64,000 nucleotides of DNA from Zea mays (GCF_902167145.1 NC_050098.1:14404501-14468500), one strand, 5' to 3'. Shown: positions 22,351 to 34,619, counted from the first letter of the stretch. Notes: generated by a model from the sequence alone, not told the origin. Numbers and translations: made by a program.

Positions 22351-25300
22351 GTTTATGCATCCGGGGGCTCAAGTTGGATTATCGACAGCGGGTGCACAAA
22401 CCACATGACATGGGAGAAAAAGATGTTCTCCTCATACGAGAAAAACCAGGATCCCAAACGAGCTATCACATTCGGGGATGGAAACCAAGGTTTGGTCAAG
22501 GGTTTGGGTAAAATTGCTATATCTCCTGACCATTCTCTTTCCAATGTTTTTCTTGTAGATTCTTTAGATTACAATTTGCTTTCTGTATCTCAATTATGCA
22601 AAATGGGCTACAACTGTTTATTCACTAATGTAGGTGTCACTGTCTTTAGAATAAGTGATGATTCAATAGCATTTAAGGGAGTGTTAGAGGGTCAGCTATA
22701 CTTAGTGAATTTTGATAGAGCTGAACTCGACACTTGCTTAATTGCTAAGACTAATCTGGGCTGGCTCTGGCATCGCCGACTAGCACATGTTGGGATGAAG
22801 AATCTTCATAAGCTTCTAAATGGAGAGCATATTTTAGGATTAACAAATGTTCATTTTGAGAAAGACAGAATTTGTAGCGCATGCCAAGCAGGGAAGTAAG
22901 TTGGCACTCATCATCCGCAGAAGAACATCATGACGACCGACAGGCCACTGGAGCTCCTGCACTTGGATCTATTTGGCCCGATTGCTTACATAAGCATCGG
23001 CGGGAGTAAGTACTGTCTAGTTATTGTGGATGATTATTCTCGCTTCACTTGGGTGTTCTTTTTGCAGGAAAAATCTCATACACAAGAAACCTTAAAGGGA
23101 TTCTTGAGACGGGCTCAAAATGAGTTCGACTTGAGGATCAAGAAAATTAGAAGCGATAACGGGACGGAGTTCAAGAACTCTCAAATTGAAGGGTTCCTTG
23201 AGGAGGAGGGCATCAAGCATGAGTTCTCTTCTCCCTACACCCCTCAACAAAATGGTGTAGTGGAGAGGAAGAATAGAACTCTATTGGACATGGCAAGAAC
23301 CATGTTTGATGAGTACAAGACTTGGATCGGTTTTGGGCCGAGGCGGTCAACACCGCCTGCTACGCCAACAAACCGGTTATATCTACACTGAATCCTCAAG
23401 AAGACATCTTATGAACTCCTAACCGGTAAAAAGCCTAATATTTCATATTTTAGAGTATTTGGTAGCAAATGCTTTATTTTTATTAAAAGAGGTAGAAAAT
23501 CTAAATTTGCTCCTAAGACAGTAGAAGGCTTTTTACTAGGATATGATTCAAACACAAAGGCATATAGAGTCTTTAACAAGTCCTCTGGGCAAGTTGAAGT
23601 TTCTTGTGACGTTGTGTTTGATGAGACTAACGGCTCTCAAGTAGAGCAAGTTGATCTTGATGAGATAGGTATTGAAGAGGCTCCGTGCATCGCGCTAAGG
23701 AACATGTCCATTGGGGATGTGTGTCCTAAGGAATCCGAAGAGCCTCCAAATGCACAAGATCAACCATCCTCCTCCACGCAAGCATCCCCACCAACTCAAA
23801 ATGAGGATGAGGCTCAAGTTGATGAAGAAGAAGATCAATCAAATGAGCCACCTCAAGATGACGACAATGATCAAGGGGGAGATGCAAATGATCAAGACAA
23901 GGAGGATGAAGAACAAAGACCGCCACACCCAAGAGTCCACCAAGCAATCCAACGAGATCACCCCGTCGACACCATCCTCGGCGACATACATAAGGGGGTA
24001 ACCACTAGATCTCGTGTTGCACATTTTTGTGAGCATTACTCTTTTGTTTCCTCTATTGAGCCACACAGGATAGAGTAAGCACTACAAGATTCGGATTGGG
24101 TGGTGGCGACGCAAGAGGAGCTCAACAACTTCACTAGGAATGAGGTATGGCATTTGGTTCCACGTCCTAATCAAAATGTTGTAGGAACCAAGTGGGTTTT
24201 CCGCAACAAGCAAGATGAGCATGGTGTGGTGACAAGGAATAAAGCTCGACTTGTGGCCAAAGGATACTCCCAAGTCGAAGGTTTGGATTTCGGTGAAACC
24301 TATGCACCTGTAGCTTGGCTTGAGTCAATTCGTATATTATTGGCCTATGCTACTTACCATAGCTTCAAGCTTTATCAAATGGACGTGAAGAGTGTCTTCC
24401 TCAATGGACCAATCAAGGAAGAGGTCTATGTTGAGCAACCTCCCGGCTTTGAAGATAGTGAGTACTCTAACCATGTGTATAAACTCTCTAAGGTGCTTTA
24501 TGGGCTTAAGCAAGCCACACGAGCATGGTATGAATGCCTTAGGGATTTCCTTATCACTAACGGATTCAAAGTCGGAAAGGTCGATCCTACTTTATTCACT
24601 AAAACTCTTGAAAATGACTTGTTCGTATGCCAAATTTATGTTGATGATATTATATTTGGGTCTACTAACGAGTCTACATGTGAAGAATTTAGTAGGATCA
24701 TGACACAAAAATTCGAGATGTCTATGATGGGGGAGTTGAAATATTTCTTAGGATTTCAAGTGAAGCAACTCCAAGAGGGCACCTTCCTAAGCCAAACGAA
24801 GTATACTCAAGATATTCTAAGCAAGTTTGGAATGAAGAATGCCAAACCCATCAAGACACCCATGGGAACCAATGGACATCTCGACCTCGACGAGGGAGGT
24901 AAATCCGTCGATCAAAAGGTATACCGATCGATGATAGGCTCTTTGCTATATTTATGTGCATCTCGACCGGATATTATGCTTTCCGTATGCATGTGTGCAA
25001 GATTCCAAGCCGACCCTAAGGAAGCTCACCTTACGGCCGTAAAACGAATCTTGAGATATTTAGTTTATACTCCTAAGTTTGGACTTTGGTACCCTAGGGG
25101 ATCCACTTTTGATTTGATTGGTTATTCGGATGCCGATTGGGCGGGGTGTAAAATCAATAGAAAGAGCACATCAGGGACTTGCCAGTTCTTGGGAAGATCC
25201 TTGGTGTCTTGGGCTTCAAAGAAGCAAAACTCCGTTGCTCTTTCTACCGCCGAAGCCGAGTACATTGCCGCAGGACATTGTTGCGCGCAACTACTTTGGA

Positions 25301-25593
25301 TGAGGCAAACCCTTAGGGACTATGGCTACAAATTAACCAAAGTTCCTCTTCTATGTGATAATGAGAGTGCAATCAAAATGACGGACAATCCCGTCGAGCA
25401 TAGCCGCACTAAACACATAGCCATTCGGTATCACTTTTTAAGGGATCACCAACAAAAGGGAGATATCGAGATTTCATACATTAATACTAAAGATCAATTA
25501 GCCGATATCTTTACCAAGCCTCTTGATGAACAAACCTTTAACAAACTTAGGCATGAGCTAAATATTCTTGATTCTAGAAACTTCTTTTGTTGA
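22351..25593 (+). pseudogene. pol: Sirevirus pol (PR-IN-RT-RNase H)
   Basis: Pol is in the +1 frame relative to gag and opens just after a TAG at the gag-pol border. In order: the protease (WIIDSGCTNHMT, about 22380), the GAG-pre-integrase motif (GWLWHRRLAHVG), integrase D,D,E (LHLDLFGPI; IRSDNGTEF; NGVVERKNRT), an acidic Gln/Asp-rich linker (about 23640-23930), reverse transcriptase ([14 protein letters not shown]; catalytic [11 protein letters not shown]), and RNase H ([26 protein letters not shown]). Lesions: TAA at 22897, opposite 1-bp indels near 23322 and 23365, TGA at 23389, TAA at 24076. From 24100 to 25593 it is open for 497 codons. Confidence 0.88.
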
Positions 25594-26410
25594 TTTGCAC
25601 ACATAGCTCATTTATATACCTTTGATCATGCCTCTTTCATATGCTATGACTAATGTGTTTTCAAGTCTATTTCAAACCAAGTTATAGGTGTATTGAAAGG
25701 GAATTGGAGTCTTCGGCGAAGACAAAGGCTTCCACTCCGTAACTCATCATTCGTCATCACTCCGCGCAACTCTCCATCTTTGGTATAATCTTCACTCATT
25801 TATTTATGATCAAAGGGGGAGAGAGTATTACTAAGGGCTCTAATGACTCCGTTTTTGGCGATTCATGCCAAAGGGGGAGAAAAAAATAGCCCAAAGCAAA
25901 AGGACCGCACCACCACCTAATTTGAAAAAAAAAGAGTTTTTTTCAATTAGTATGATTCTCAATTGATAAATTTCAAAATTGATATCTTATTGTGTTCAAA
26001 AGGGGGTGAAAAGTAGTATTTCAAAATTGATATATCAAAACCCTCTTGAACACTAAGAGGAGGATTTCATCTAGGGGGAGTTTTGTGTAGTCAAAGGAAA
26101 AGCATTTGAAACAGAGGGAGAAAATTTCAAATCTTGAAAATGCTTCGCAAAATCTTATTCATTTGCCTTTGACTATTTGCAAAAGGACTTTGAAAAGAAT
26201 TTACAAAAGAATTTGCAAAAACAAAACATGTGGTGCAAGCGTGGTCCAAAATGTCGAAAATTGAAGAAACAATCCATGCATATCTTATAATTATTTACAT
26301 TGGCTCAATTCCAAGCAACCTTTGCACTTACATTATGCAAACTAGTTCAATTATGCACTTCTATATTTGCTTCGGTTTGTGTTGGCATCAATCACCAAAA
26401 AGGGGGAGAT
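25594..26410 (+). other. Noncoding spacer with multiple polypurine tracts
   Basis: Between pol and the 3' LTR. Purine tracts of the form AAAGGGGGAGA occur at about 25813, 25870, 25998, 26073 and 26397; the last abuts the LTR. Several PPTs ahead of the 3' LTR are a described hallmark of Sireviruses. No gene is supported; the 64-codon ORF at 26230 is chance. Confidence 0.75.
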
Positions 26411-27718
26411 TGAAAGGGAATTAGGCTTACACCTATTTTCTAATTGATTTTGGTGGTTGAATTGCCCAACACAAATAATTGGACTAACTAGTTTTGCTCT
26501 AGTGTATAAGTTATACAGGCGCCAAAGGTTCACACTTAGCCAATAAAAGACCAAGAATTGGGTTCAACAAAAGAGCAAAGAGATACCGAAGTGTGCCCTG
26601 GTCTGGCGCACCGGACATGTCCGGTGCACCACCGGACAGTGTCCGGTGCAGCAGGGGACTTCACGCTGAACTCCTCACCTTTGGGAAAATCCAGAGGCGC
26701 TTCGCTATAATTCACCGAACTGTCCGGTGCTCTAAGGAAGGGCGTCTCAGGAACTCGCTAGCTTCGGAAAATTGCAACGGCTGCTCCGCTATAATTCACC
26801 GGACATGTCCGGTGTACACCGGACATGTCCGGTGTACACCGGACTGTCCGATGTAACTGCGGGGCAACGGCTACTTCGCGCCAACGGTCACCTGCAACAG
26901 CAATTAATGCGCGCCAGAGCGCGCAGAAGTCAGGCACGCGCGTAGTGGCGCACCGGACACTCTACAGTACATGTCCGGTGTGCCACCGGACATCCAGGCA
27001 GGCCCAGAAGACAGAGCTCCAACGGTCGGAACCCAACGGCCTTGGTGACGTGGCTGGCGCACCGGACATGTCCGGTGTGCACCGGACTGTCCGATGCACC
27101 ATGCGACAGAAAGCCCCACCAAACGGCTAGTTTGGTGGTTGGGGCTATAAATACCCCCAACCACCCCACATTCAAGTCATCCAAGTTTTCCCACTTCAAC
27201 TACTTACAAGAGCTCTAACATTCAATTCTATACACACCCAAGTGATCAAATCATCTCCAAATTCCACACAACACCCTAGTGATTAGAGAGAGAGATTTGC
27301 TTGTGTTCTTTCGAGCTCTTGCGCTTGGATTGCTTTCTTCTTTCTTTGATTCTTCATTGCGATCAAACTCACTTGTAATTAAAGCAAGAGACATCAATCT
27401 TGTGTTGGTCCTTGTGGAAACTTTGTGTTCCAAGTAATTGAGAAGAAAAGCTCACTCGGTCTGATGGACCGTTTGAGAGAGGGAAAGGGTTGAAAGAGAC
27501 CCGGTCTTTGTGACCACCTCAACGGGGAGTAGGTTTGCGAGAACCGAACCTCGGTAAAACAAATCCGCGTGTCACACCTCTTATTTGCTTGCGATTTGTT
27601 TTGCACCCTCTCTCGCGGACTCGATTATATTTCTAACGCTAACCCGGCTTGTAGTTGTGATTATTTTGAGAATTTCAGTTTCGCCCTATTCACCCCCCCC
27701 CCCTCTAGGCGACTTTCA
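26411..27718 (+). repeat. 3' LTR of Sirevirus B
   Basis: 1308 bp, TGAAAG...CTTTCA. It has the palindrome cluster CACCGGACATGTCCGGTG and relatives at about 26605-27100 and a TATA box CTATAAATAC at 27145-27154. Homologous to the other two Sirevirus LTRs here but longer by about 80 bp in the palindromic part. Confidence 0.9.
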
Positions 27719-27723
27719 CAGTG
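27719..27723. other. Target site duplication, right side of Sirevirus B
   Basis: CAGTG immediately after the LTR. The same five bases occur at the corresponding point of the Huck-like sequence on the other side (8505-8509). Confidence 0.6.
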
Positions 27724-29698
27724 TCTCACCTTCGGGGGCCAAGGGTGCCTCGGGCTGAGCCGAGGGCGCCTCGGGCTGAGCCGAGGGTGCCTCGGGCTGG
27801 GCCGAGGCCTTCTCGGGCTCGGGCGTGTCGTCGATCCTGACTGAGGGTTGATGTAGGTCTCGGGAGAAGACGTCCGGGGGAACCGTTGTCCGCCCCGAGA
27901 CTATCTTAGCCAGCTCGTCCGCAGTCTCGTTGTATCGTCGGGCGATGTGGTTGAGCTCGAGCCCGTAGAACTTGTCTTCCAGGCGCCGAACCTCATCGCA
28001 GTAGGCTTCCATCTTCGGGTCGCGGCAGAGGGAGTTCTTCATGACCTGGTCAATGACAAGCTGCGAGTCGTCGCGAGCGTCGAGGCGTCGGACCCCTAGC
28101 TCGATGGCGATGCGCAGCCCGTTAACCAGAGCCTCGTACTCGGCCACGTTGTTGGACGCCGGGAAATGGAGGCACAGCACGTAGCGGAGGTGCTTCCCGA
28201 GGGGCGAGATGAAGAGCAGGCCCGCGCCTGCCCCTGTTTTCATCAGCGACCCGTCGAAATACATGGTCCAGAGTTCCGGTTGGATCGGAGCTGCTGGAAG
28301 CTGGGTGCCGACCCATTCAGCCACAAAGTCCGCCAAGACTTGGGACTTGATGGCCTTTCGAGGGGCGAACGAGATTGTCTCGCCCATGATTTCCACCGCC
28401 CACTTTGCAATCCTACCCGAGGCCTTTCGGCACTGGATGATCTCCCCCAGGGGGAAGGATGACACCACAGTCACCGGATGAGCCTCGAAGTAGTGTCGCA
28501 ACTTCCGCCGCGTCAGAATCACCGCGTACAGCAGCTTCTGAATTCGTGGGTAGCGGATCTTGGTCTCGGACAGTACCTCACTGATGAAGTAGACCGGCCT
28601 CTGGACGGGCAATGCATGCCCCTCTTCTCGTCTCTCAACCACGATCGTGGCGCTGACCACCTGAGTGGTAGCGGCGACGTAGATCAAGAGGGCTTCTCCG
28701 GCAGCAGGGGGCACCAAGATGGGCGCATTCGTGAGGAGCGCCTTCAGGTTCCCGAGGGCTTCCTCGGCCTCAGGGGTCCAAGTGAAGCACTCAACCTTTC
28801 TTAAGAGGCGGTACAGAGGTAGGCCTCTTTCGCCGAGGCGCGAGATGAAGCGGCTCATAGCCGCAAGGCATCCCATGACCCTATGTACGCCTTTCAAGTC
28901 CTTGATGGGCCCCATGTTGGTGATGGCCGCGATTTTCTCCGGGTTGGCCTCGATGCCCCGCTCGGAGACGATGAACCCCAAGAGCATGCCTCGGGGGACT
29001 CCGAAGACACACTTCTCGGGGTTGAGTTTTACGCCTTTCGCCTTGAGACACCGGAATGTCGTTTCAAGGTCGGAAAGGAGGTCGGAAGCTTTCCTCGTCT
29101 TGACTACGATGTCGTCGACGTAAGCCTCGACCGTTCGACCAATGTGTTGGCCGAACACGTGGTTTATGCACCTTTGGTATGTCGCACCCGCATTCCTCAA
29201 ACCAAACGGCATAGTAACGTAGCAGTACATGCCAAAAAGTGTGATGAAAGAAGTCGCGAGCTGGTCGGACTCTTTCATCCTGATTTGGTGATACCCTGAG
29301 TAGGCATCGAGGAAAGACAAGGTTTCGCACCCAGCAGTGGAATCCACGATTTGATCGATGCGAGGCAGAGGGTAGGGAACCTTCGGACATGCTTTGTTTA
29401 GACCAGTGTAGTCTACACACATCCGCCATTTCCCTCCTTTCTTTCTCACAAGCACAGGGTTGGCAAGCCATTCGGGATGGAATACCTCTTTGATAAACCC
29501 TGCAGCCATCAGCTTGTGGATCTCCTCGCCTATGGCTCTGCGCTTTTCTTCGTCGAATCGGCGCAGAGGCTGCTTCACGGGTCGGGCTCCAGCTCGGATG
29601 TCCAGCGAGTGCTCGGCGACTTCCCTCGGTATGTCGGGCATGTCCGAGGGACTCCACGCGAAGACTTCGGCGTTTGCGCGGAGAAAGTCGACGAGCAC
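27724..29698 (-). pseudogene. pol: Tat-lineage RT and dual RNase H (pol)
   Basis: 658 open codons starting directly after a TAG (29705-29707) that separates it from the protease in the same frame. Reverse transcriptase: WRMCVDYTGLNKACPK, GYHQIRMKESD, the catalytic VEAYVDDIVVKTRK. A first RNase H-like region (LLIYVAATTQVVSATIVV ... RKLRHYFEAHPV) is followed by a second one (LWTMYFDGSLMKTGAGAG ... NNVAEYEALVNGLRIA ... DSQLVIDQV), the dual RNase H arrangement known for Tat elements. The C-terminal hinge has tandem AQPEAPS repeats, where Sirevirus B inserted. Integrase is displaced to 7222-8464. Confidence 0.88.
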
Positions 29699-29704
29699 TG
29701 CTTC

Positions 29705-32700
29705 CTATTTGGGGTCGAGCTCGGAGCCGATCTGGATCTGCTTGGAGGCTTCGTTGCTGGGGTCGAGAGGGACAGACTTAACCATCTCTACTGGCTCGAA
29801 GTTGCCGGCATGGCGCTTCGCGTCTGGCGCCTCCTTGGAGAGGCTCTGCAGGTCGGCGATGAGGGCCTCGGATTCGGCGAGGGCCTCAGCGTACTCCACG
29901 CACTCCACGTCGCATTCGTACGCGTGTCGGTACGTGGGGCCGACGGTGATGACCTCGTTGGGGCCCGGCATCTTGAGCTTGAGGTAGGTGTAGATGGGGA
30001 CGGCCATGAACTTGGCGTAGCACGGCCTCCCCAGCACTGCGTGGTAGGTTCCTCGGAACCCGACCACCTCGAACGTGAGGGTTTCCCTTCTGAAGTTGGA
30101 GGGAGTCCCGAAGCAGACGGGCAGATCGAGTTGTCCGAGGGGCTGGACACGTTTCCTGGGGATGATCCCGTGAAAAGGCGTCGCGCCCGCCCGGACCGAG
30201 GACAGATCGATCCGCAGGAGCCCGAGGGTCTCGGCGTAGATGATGTTGAGGCTGTTGCCTCCGTCCATGAGGACCTTGGTGAGCCTGACGTTGCCGATGA
30301 CGGGGTCGACAACGAGCGGATATTTCCCCGGGCTCGGCACGCGGTCGGGGTGGTCGCCCTGGTCGAAGGTGATGGGCTTGTCGGACCAGTCTAGGTAGAC
30401 TGTCGCCGCCACCTTTACCGAGCAGACCTCCCAACGCTCTTGCTTGCGGTGCCGAGCCGAGGCGTTCGCCACTGGCCCACCGTAGATCATGAAGCAGTCG
30501 TGGACCTCGGGGAACTCCTCTGCCTTGTGATCCTCCTTGTTGTTGTGGGCCCTGCCACCTTCCGCAGGTGGCCCGGCCTTGTGAAAGTGGCGCCGAAGCA
30601 TGACACACTCCTCGAGGGTGTGCTTGACGGGCCCCTGATGATAATGGCACGGCTCCTTGAGCATCTTGTCGTAGAGATTGGCACCTCCGGGAGGTTTCCG
30701 AGGGTTCTTGTACTCAGTGGCGGCGACAAGGTCCGCGTCGGCGGCGTCGCGTTTCGCTTGCGACTTCTTCTTGCCTTTCTTCTTGGTGCCGCGCTGAGTG
30801 GACGCCTCGGGGACATCTTCCGACTGGCGGCCCTGGGGCTGCTTGTCCTTCCGGAAGATGGCCTCAACCGCCTCCTGGCCAGAGGCGAACTTGGTGGCGA
30901 TGTCCATCAGCTCGCTCGCCCTAGTGGGGGTCTTGCGACCCAGCTTGCTCACTAGGTCGCGGCAGGTGGTGCCGGCGAGGAACGCGCCGATGACATCCGA
31001 ATCGGTGACGTTGGGCAGCTCGGTGCGCTGCTTCGAGAATCACCGGATGTAGTCCCGGAGAGACTCTCCTAGCTGCTGGCGGCAGCTTCGGAGATCCCAG
31101 GAGTTCCCAGGGCGCACGTATGTGCCCTGGAAGTTGCCGGCGAAGGCTTGAACCAGGTCGTCCCAGTTGGAGATCTGCCCCGGAGGCAGGTGCTCCAGCC
31201 AGGCTCGAGCGGTGTCGGAGAGGAACAGGGGGAGGTCGCGGATGATGAGGTTGTCATCGTCCGTTCCACCCAGTTGGCAGGCCAGCCGGTAGTCCGCGAG
31301 CCACAGTTCCGGCCTCGTCTCCCCCGAGTACTTTGTGATAGTAGCCGAGGTTCAGAACCGGGTCGGGAACGGCGCCCGTCGTATGGCCCGGCTGAAAGCC
31401 TGTGGACTAGGTGGTTCAGGCGAGGGACTCCGATCCTCCCCGCTGTCGTAGCGTCCCCCACGCCTGGGGTGGTAGCCTCGGCGCACCCTCTCGTCGAGGT
31501 GGGTTCGACGGTTGCGGTGGTGGTGCTCGTTGCCGAGGCGACCCGGGGCCGCAGGCGCTGTGTTGCGCGTGCGCCCGGTGTGGACCGAGGCTTCCCGCAT
31601 GAATCGGGAAGTCGCGGCGCGATGCTCCGAGGGGTATCCCTGCCTTCGGGAGGCAGAGCTTTAGGCCCGTCGGACCGCGGCATCCTCCGGGAGATTCTTG
31701 AGCTCTCCCTGGATACGCCGCCCTTCGGTGGTCGATGGTTCCGGCATCGCGCAGAGTAGTATCGCTGCCGCAGCCAGGTTCTAGCCGACCCCACTAGAAG
31801 CCGGTGGCGGCCTTGCCCTGATGTCGTCGGCAATGCGGTGCTGGATGCCCTGGGGTAGATGATGCGCATCTCCGGCCGGAGCTTGGTCTGCCCATTCCTG
31901 CCCGATGTTCCGCCGGAACGGCTCAAGCGTTCCTGCTCACTCGTCGAGCCTGGCCTGCATCTCGCGGATTTGCTCGAGTTGTGCGTCCTGACCCCCCGCA
32001 GGGACTGGGACCACAACTAGCTCCCGAAGGATGTCAACGCGAGGCGCAGGCCTAGGGGGATCACCGTTTTCCGGTATACCAAAATGGTTGCCTTCGCCGG
32101 GACCCCCTAGATCGACGTGGAAACATTCACGACTTGGGCCGCAGTCCTCGTCGCCGAAGCTGCGGCTACCGTCGAAACAATCGGAAAGGCAGTAGTCACA
32201 TGCGGTCATGAAGTCCCGCATGGCACTGGGGTTACCGAGTCCGGAGAAATCCCAACAAAAGTCGGGCTCGTCTTCTTCCTCGGAACACGAGGGTCCGTAG
32301 GTCGAGACGGCCGTCAGCCGGTCCCAGGGTGACCGCATACCGTACCCCGGAGGGTTTGGACATGCCTCTATGAAGGCTTCCGCCGAAGCGAAGTCGCTTG
32401 GTGGGTCGAGGCTGAATCCAAAAGGCACGAGATGGGGATCGGTCGGTACCTCTTGGTCGACGGGCGGTGACGAAGTCGCGTCAGGGACGGACTGCACCGT
32501 CGTCTCAGGTACGAGGGTGACGCCCAGCAAGTCCCTTGCGAGCGTGCTGGCGTCGTCCGTCCGCTTGGAGTTGGCGTGTTGCGGGGAAACGGCGCTCGTC
32601 TTCGTCTCAGACGCGAGGTCGACGCCCGACGTGTCCCCCGTTGGGGAGTCGGCGCCGTCGACTCGCTCGACAGCCGACGAGGTGCCGCCTCCTGCTTGGC

Positions 32701-32884
32701 CACGGTTGCCCCGCCTCTTCCTCCGTCGGCGGGGGAGGTGACGGGACAAACTCGGATGTTGTTCTTCCGCCACGTGGGGAAGACGTCGTTGATTCCGCCG
32801 CCGCCGGGCGGGCTGACGGCCGCCATTGTCGCTGTCGCGCGGCGGAGGAAGGAGTATCATGTCGTAGCTGCCGTCGAGAGACAT
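29705..32884 (-). pseudogene. gag: Tat-lineage gag and protease
   Basis: I start it at the ATG at 32884 (MSLDGSYDMILLPP); the same frame runs open upstream across the PBS into the LTR, which is not meaningful. Gag continues in a single frame through several in-frame stops (31937, two near 31780 and 31660, 31349, 31041) with no frameshift: all damage is substitution. Landmarks: capsid region DTARAWLEHLPPGQISNWDD, LVQAFAGNFQGTYVRPGNSW; a Cys/His cluster CHYHQGPVKHTLEEC; the protease with KVLMDGGNSLNIIY and HAVLGRPCYAKFM. The 416 codons from 30952 are intact to the TAG at 29705. Confidence 0.82.
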
Positions 32885-33290
32885 GAACTCAAGACTCCCG
32901 AAACGGAGCACCGTTCCGGGTTGGAAAGGTTGCTGGAGACCACCCATCTGGAGCTTGACGGGAAGCTGTTCGTCAACACGCAGGAGGCCCCTACCTGGCG
33001 CGCCAACTGTCGGTGTTTCGACCCCGGGGGTCCCTGGACCGACGAGTAAATTGTCGCCACGTGTCCCAGCCCAGATGGGTCGGCGCGAGACGGAGCACGA
33101 AGGGGGGAAAGGAAAGGAGGAGGCAGGCAAGAAAGGGGGAACCCGCGGCCTTCGTGTTGTCCTGCGCCCAGGTCGGGTGCGCTTGCAGTAGGGGGTTACA
33201 AGCGTCCGCGTCGGAGGGAGCGAGAGGCTTACACGCGCCGTCCCGTTCTCCCGCACGGCCAACCTTCTCGTAAGAGAGCCCTGGACCTTC

Positions 33291-33298
33291 CTTTTATA
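33291..33298 (-). promoter_or_regulatory. TATA box of Huck-like LTR
   Basis: TATAAAAG on the minus strand in a GC-rich context, about 1.3 kb from the LTR start. Confidence 0.6.
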
Positions 33299-33664
33299 GG
33301 CGTAAGGAGGGGGTCCAGGTGTACAATGGGGGGTGTAGCAGTGTGCTAACGTGTCTAACAGAGAGGAGCTAGCGCCCTAAGTACATACTGTCGTGGCAGC
33401 CGGAGAGGTTTTGGCACCCTGTTCATGTGATGTTGTGGCCGTCGGAGGAGCGCTGGAGCCTTGCGAAAGGACATCTGTCGGGGCTGTCGAGTCCTTGCTG
33501 ACGTCTACTTGCTTCCGTAAGAGGCTGAGAGTCGCCGTCGTCATGGAGCACGCGGGGCGCCATCATTATTTGTTTACCGGGGCGAGCCAGATGGGACGCC
33601 GGTCTTGTTCCCCATAGCCTGAGATAGCTAGAGGTAGGGTAATGATGGCCCCCCTGTGACGTGG

Positions 33665-34120
33665 TCGGTCCGAGCCCTGGGTCGGGCGAGGCGGAGGCTC
33701 CTCCGAGGTCGAGGTCGAGTCTGTCTTCCGAGGTCGAGGTCGAGTCCGAGCCCCGGGTCGGGCGAGGCGGAGACCGTCGTCTGAGGCCAGGGCTGAGTCC
33801 GAGCCTTGGGGTCGGGCGAGGCGGAGTTCGTCGTCTTCTGGAGCCGAGGCCGAGTCCGAGCCTTGGGGTCGGGCGAGGCGGAGTTCGTCGACTTCCGGAG
33901 CCGAGGCCGAGTCCGAGCCCTAGGGTCGGGCAAGGCGGAGTCCGTCATCTTCCGGAGCCGAGGCTGAGTCCGAGCCCTGGGGTCGGGCGAGGCGGAGTCC
34001 GTCGTCTTCCGGAGCCGAGGCTGAGTCCGAGCCCTGGGGTCAGGCGAAGCGGAGTTCGTCGTCCGAGGCCAAGACGGGGGCCGAGCCCTGGGGTCGGGCG
34101 AGGCGGAGCTTCCTATGGCG
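33665..34120. repeat. 57-bp tandem array in the LTR U3
   Basis: About seven to eight copies of a 57-bp unit containing CCTGGGGTCGGGCGAGGCGG and CGGAGCCGAGGC; inner copies are the most alike, edges are diverged. The position, upstream of the TATA box, is that of an enhancer-like U3 array. The ORFs through it are just the repeat read in frame (57 = 3 x 19). Confidence 0.85.
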
Positions 34121-34619
34121 CCCGAGGCCGGACTTGGCTGCTGTCAGCCTCACTCTGTCGAGCGGCACAACAGTCGGAGCGACGCAGGCGGCGCTGTCTT
34201 CTTGTCAGGTCGGTCAGTGGAGCGGCGAAGTGACTGCGGTCACTTCGGCTCTGTCGACTGAAGAGCGCGCGTCAGGATAAGGTGTCTGGCGATCCTCGCA
34301 TTAAATGCTCCTGCGATACGGTCGGTCGGTGTGGCGATCTGGCCAAGGTTGCTTCTCGACGAAGACTGGGCCTCGGGCAGTCGAAGGTGTGTCCGTTGCT
34401 TGAGGGGGCCCTCGGGCGAGACGTGGATCCTCCGGGGTCGGCTGCCCTTGCCCGAGGCTGGGCTCGGGCGAGGCGAGATCGTGTCCCTTGAGTGGACCGA
34501 GCCTTGACCTTAATCGCACCCATCAGGCCTTTGCAGCTTTGTGCTGATGGGGGTTACCAGCTGAGATTAGGAGTTTTGGGGGTACCCCTAATTATGGTCC
34601 CCAACAAGTCTTCACCGCA

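Larger units (their letters stand above)
20166..27718 (+). mobile_element. Sirevirus B (Opie/Ji-like), 5' end deleted
   Basis: Gag (truncated), pol, a multi-PPT spacer and a 3' LTR are present; the 5' LTR, PBS and about the first 150 gag codons are missing and replaced by the permuted chromovirus. After the 3' LTR comes CAGTG (27719-27723), then Huck-like hinge sequence. CAGTG also occurs on the far side in the Huck-like element (GCGCAGTG, 8503-8509), so it is the expected target duplication: this element inserted in the Huck-like polyprotein hinge before its 5' end was lost. Confidence 0.85.
27724..34606 (-). mobile_element. Huck-like Ty3/gypsy (Tat lineage), 5' part
   Basis: 5' LTR (33008-34606), PBS, gag, protease, RT and two RNase H-like domains, in the minus orientation. 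The LTR start TGTTGGGGACCATAATTAGG and the 57-bp (C/T)CGAGGC-type repeats are what I associate with the maize Huck family. Right-flank bases AGTCT (34607-34611) would be one side of the target duplication. It continues at 4805-8515 beyond the inserted elements. Confidence 0.8.
33008..34606 (-). repeat. 5' LTR of the Huck-like element
   Basis: 1599 bp, minus orientation, TGTTGG...CCGACA. The PBS side is marked by GTTGGCGCGCCAGG (about 32994-33007). TATA box TATAAAAG at 33291-33298 (minus). Contains the tandem array described separately. Only one LTR of this element is in the window, so its age cannot be estimated. Confidence 0.85.

Noticed and set aside
24100..25593. Intact host reverse transcriptase-like gene
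   Set aside because: It is the open 3' part of Sirevirus B pol; upstream stops and frameshifts break the polyprotein.
26605..27100. CRISPR-like array of short repeats
   Set aside because: Palindromes are irregularly spaced within a plant LTR and there are no uniform repeat-spacer units.
31937..33262. 441-codon minus ORF as one protein starting at 33262
   Set aside because: The first ~126 codons run through the PBS and LTR; only the part from 32884 is gag.
33661..34233. 190-codon plus ORF with Pro-Glu-Pro repeats
   Set aside because: It is the 57-bp LTR tandem array read in frame.
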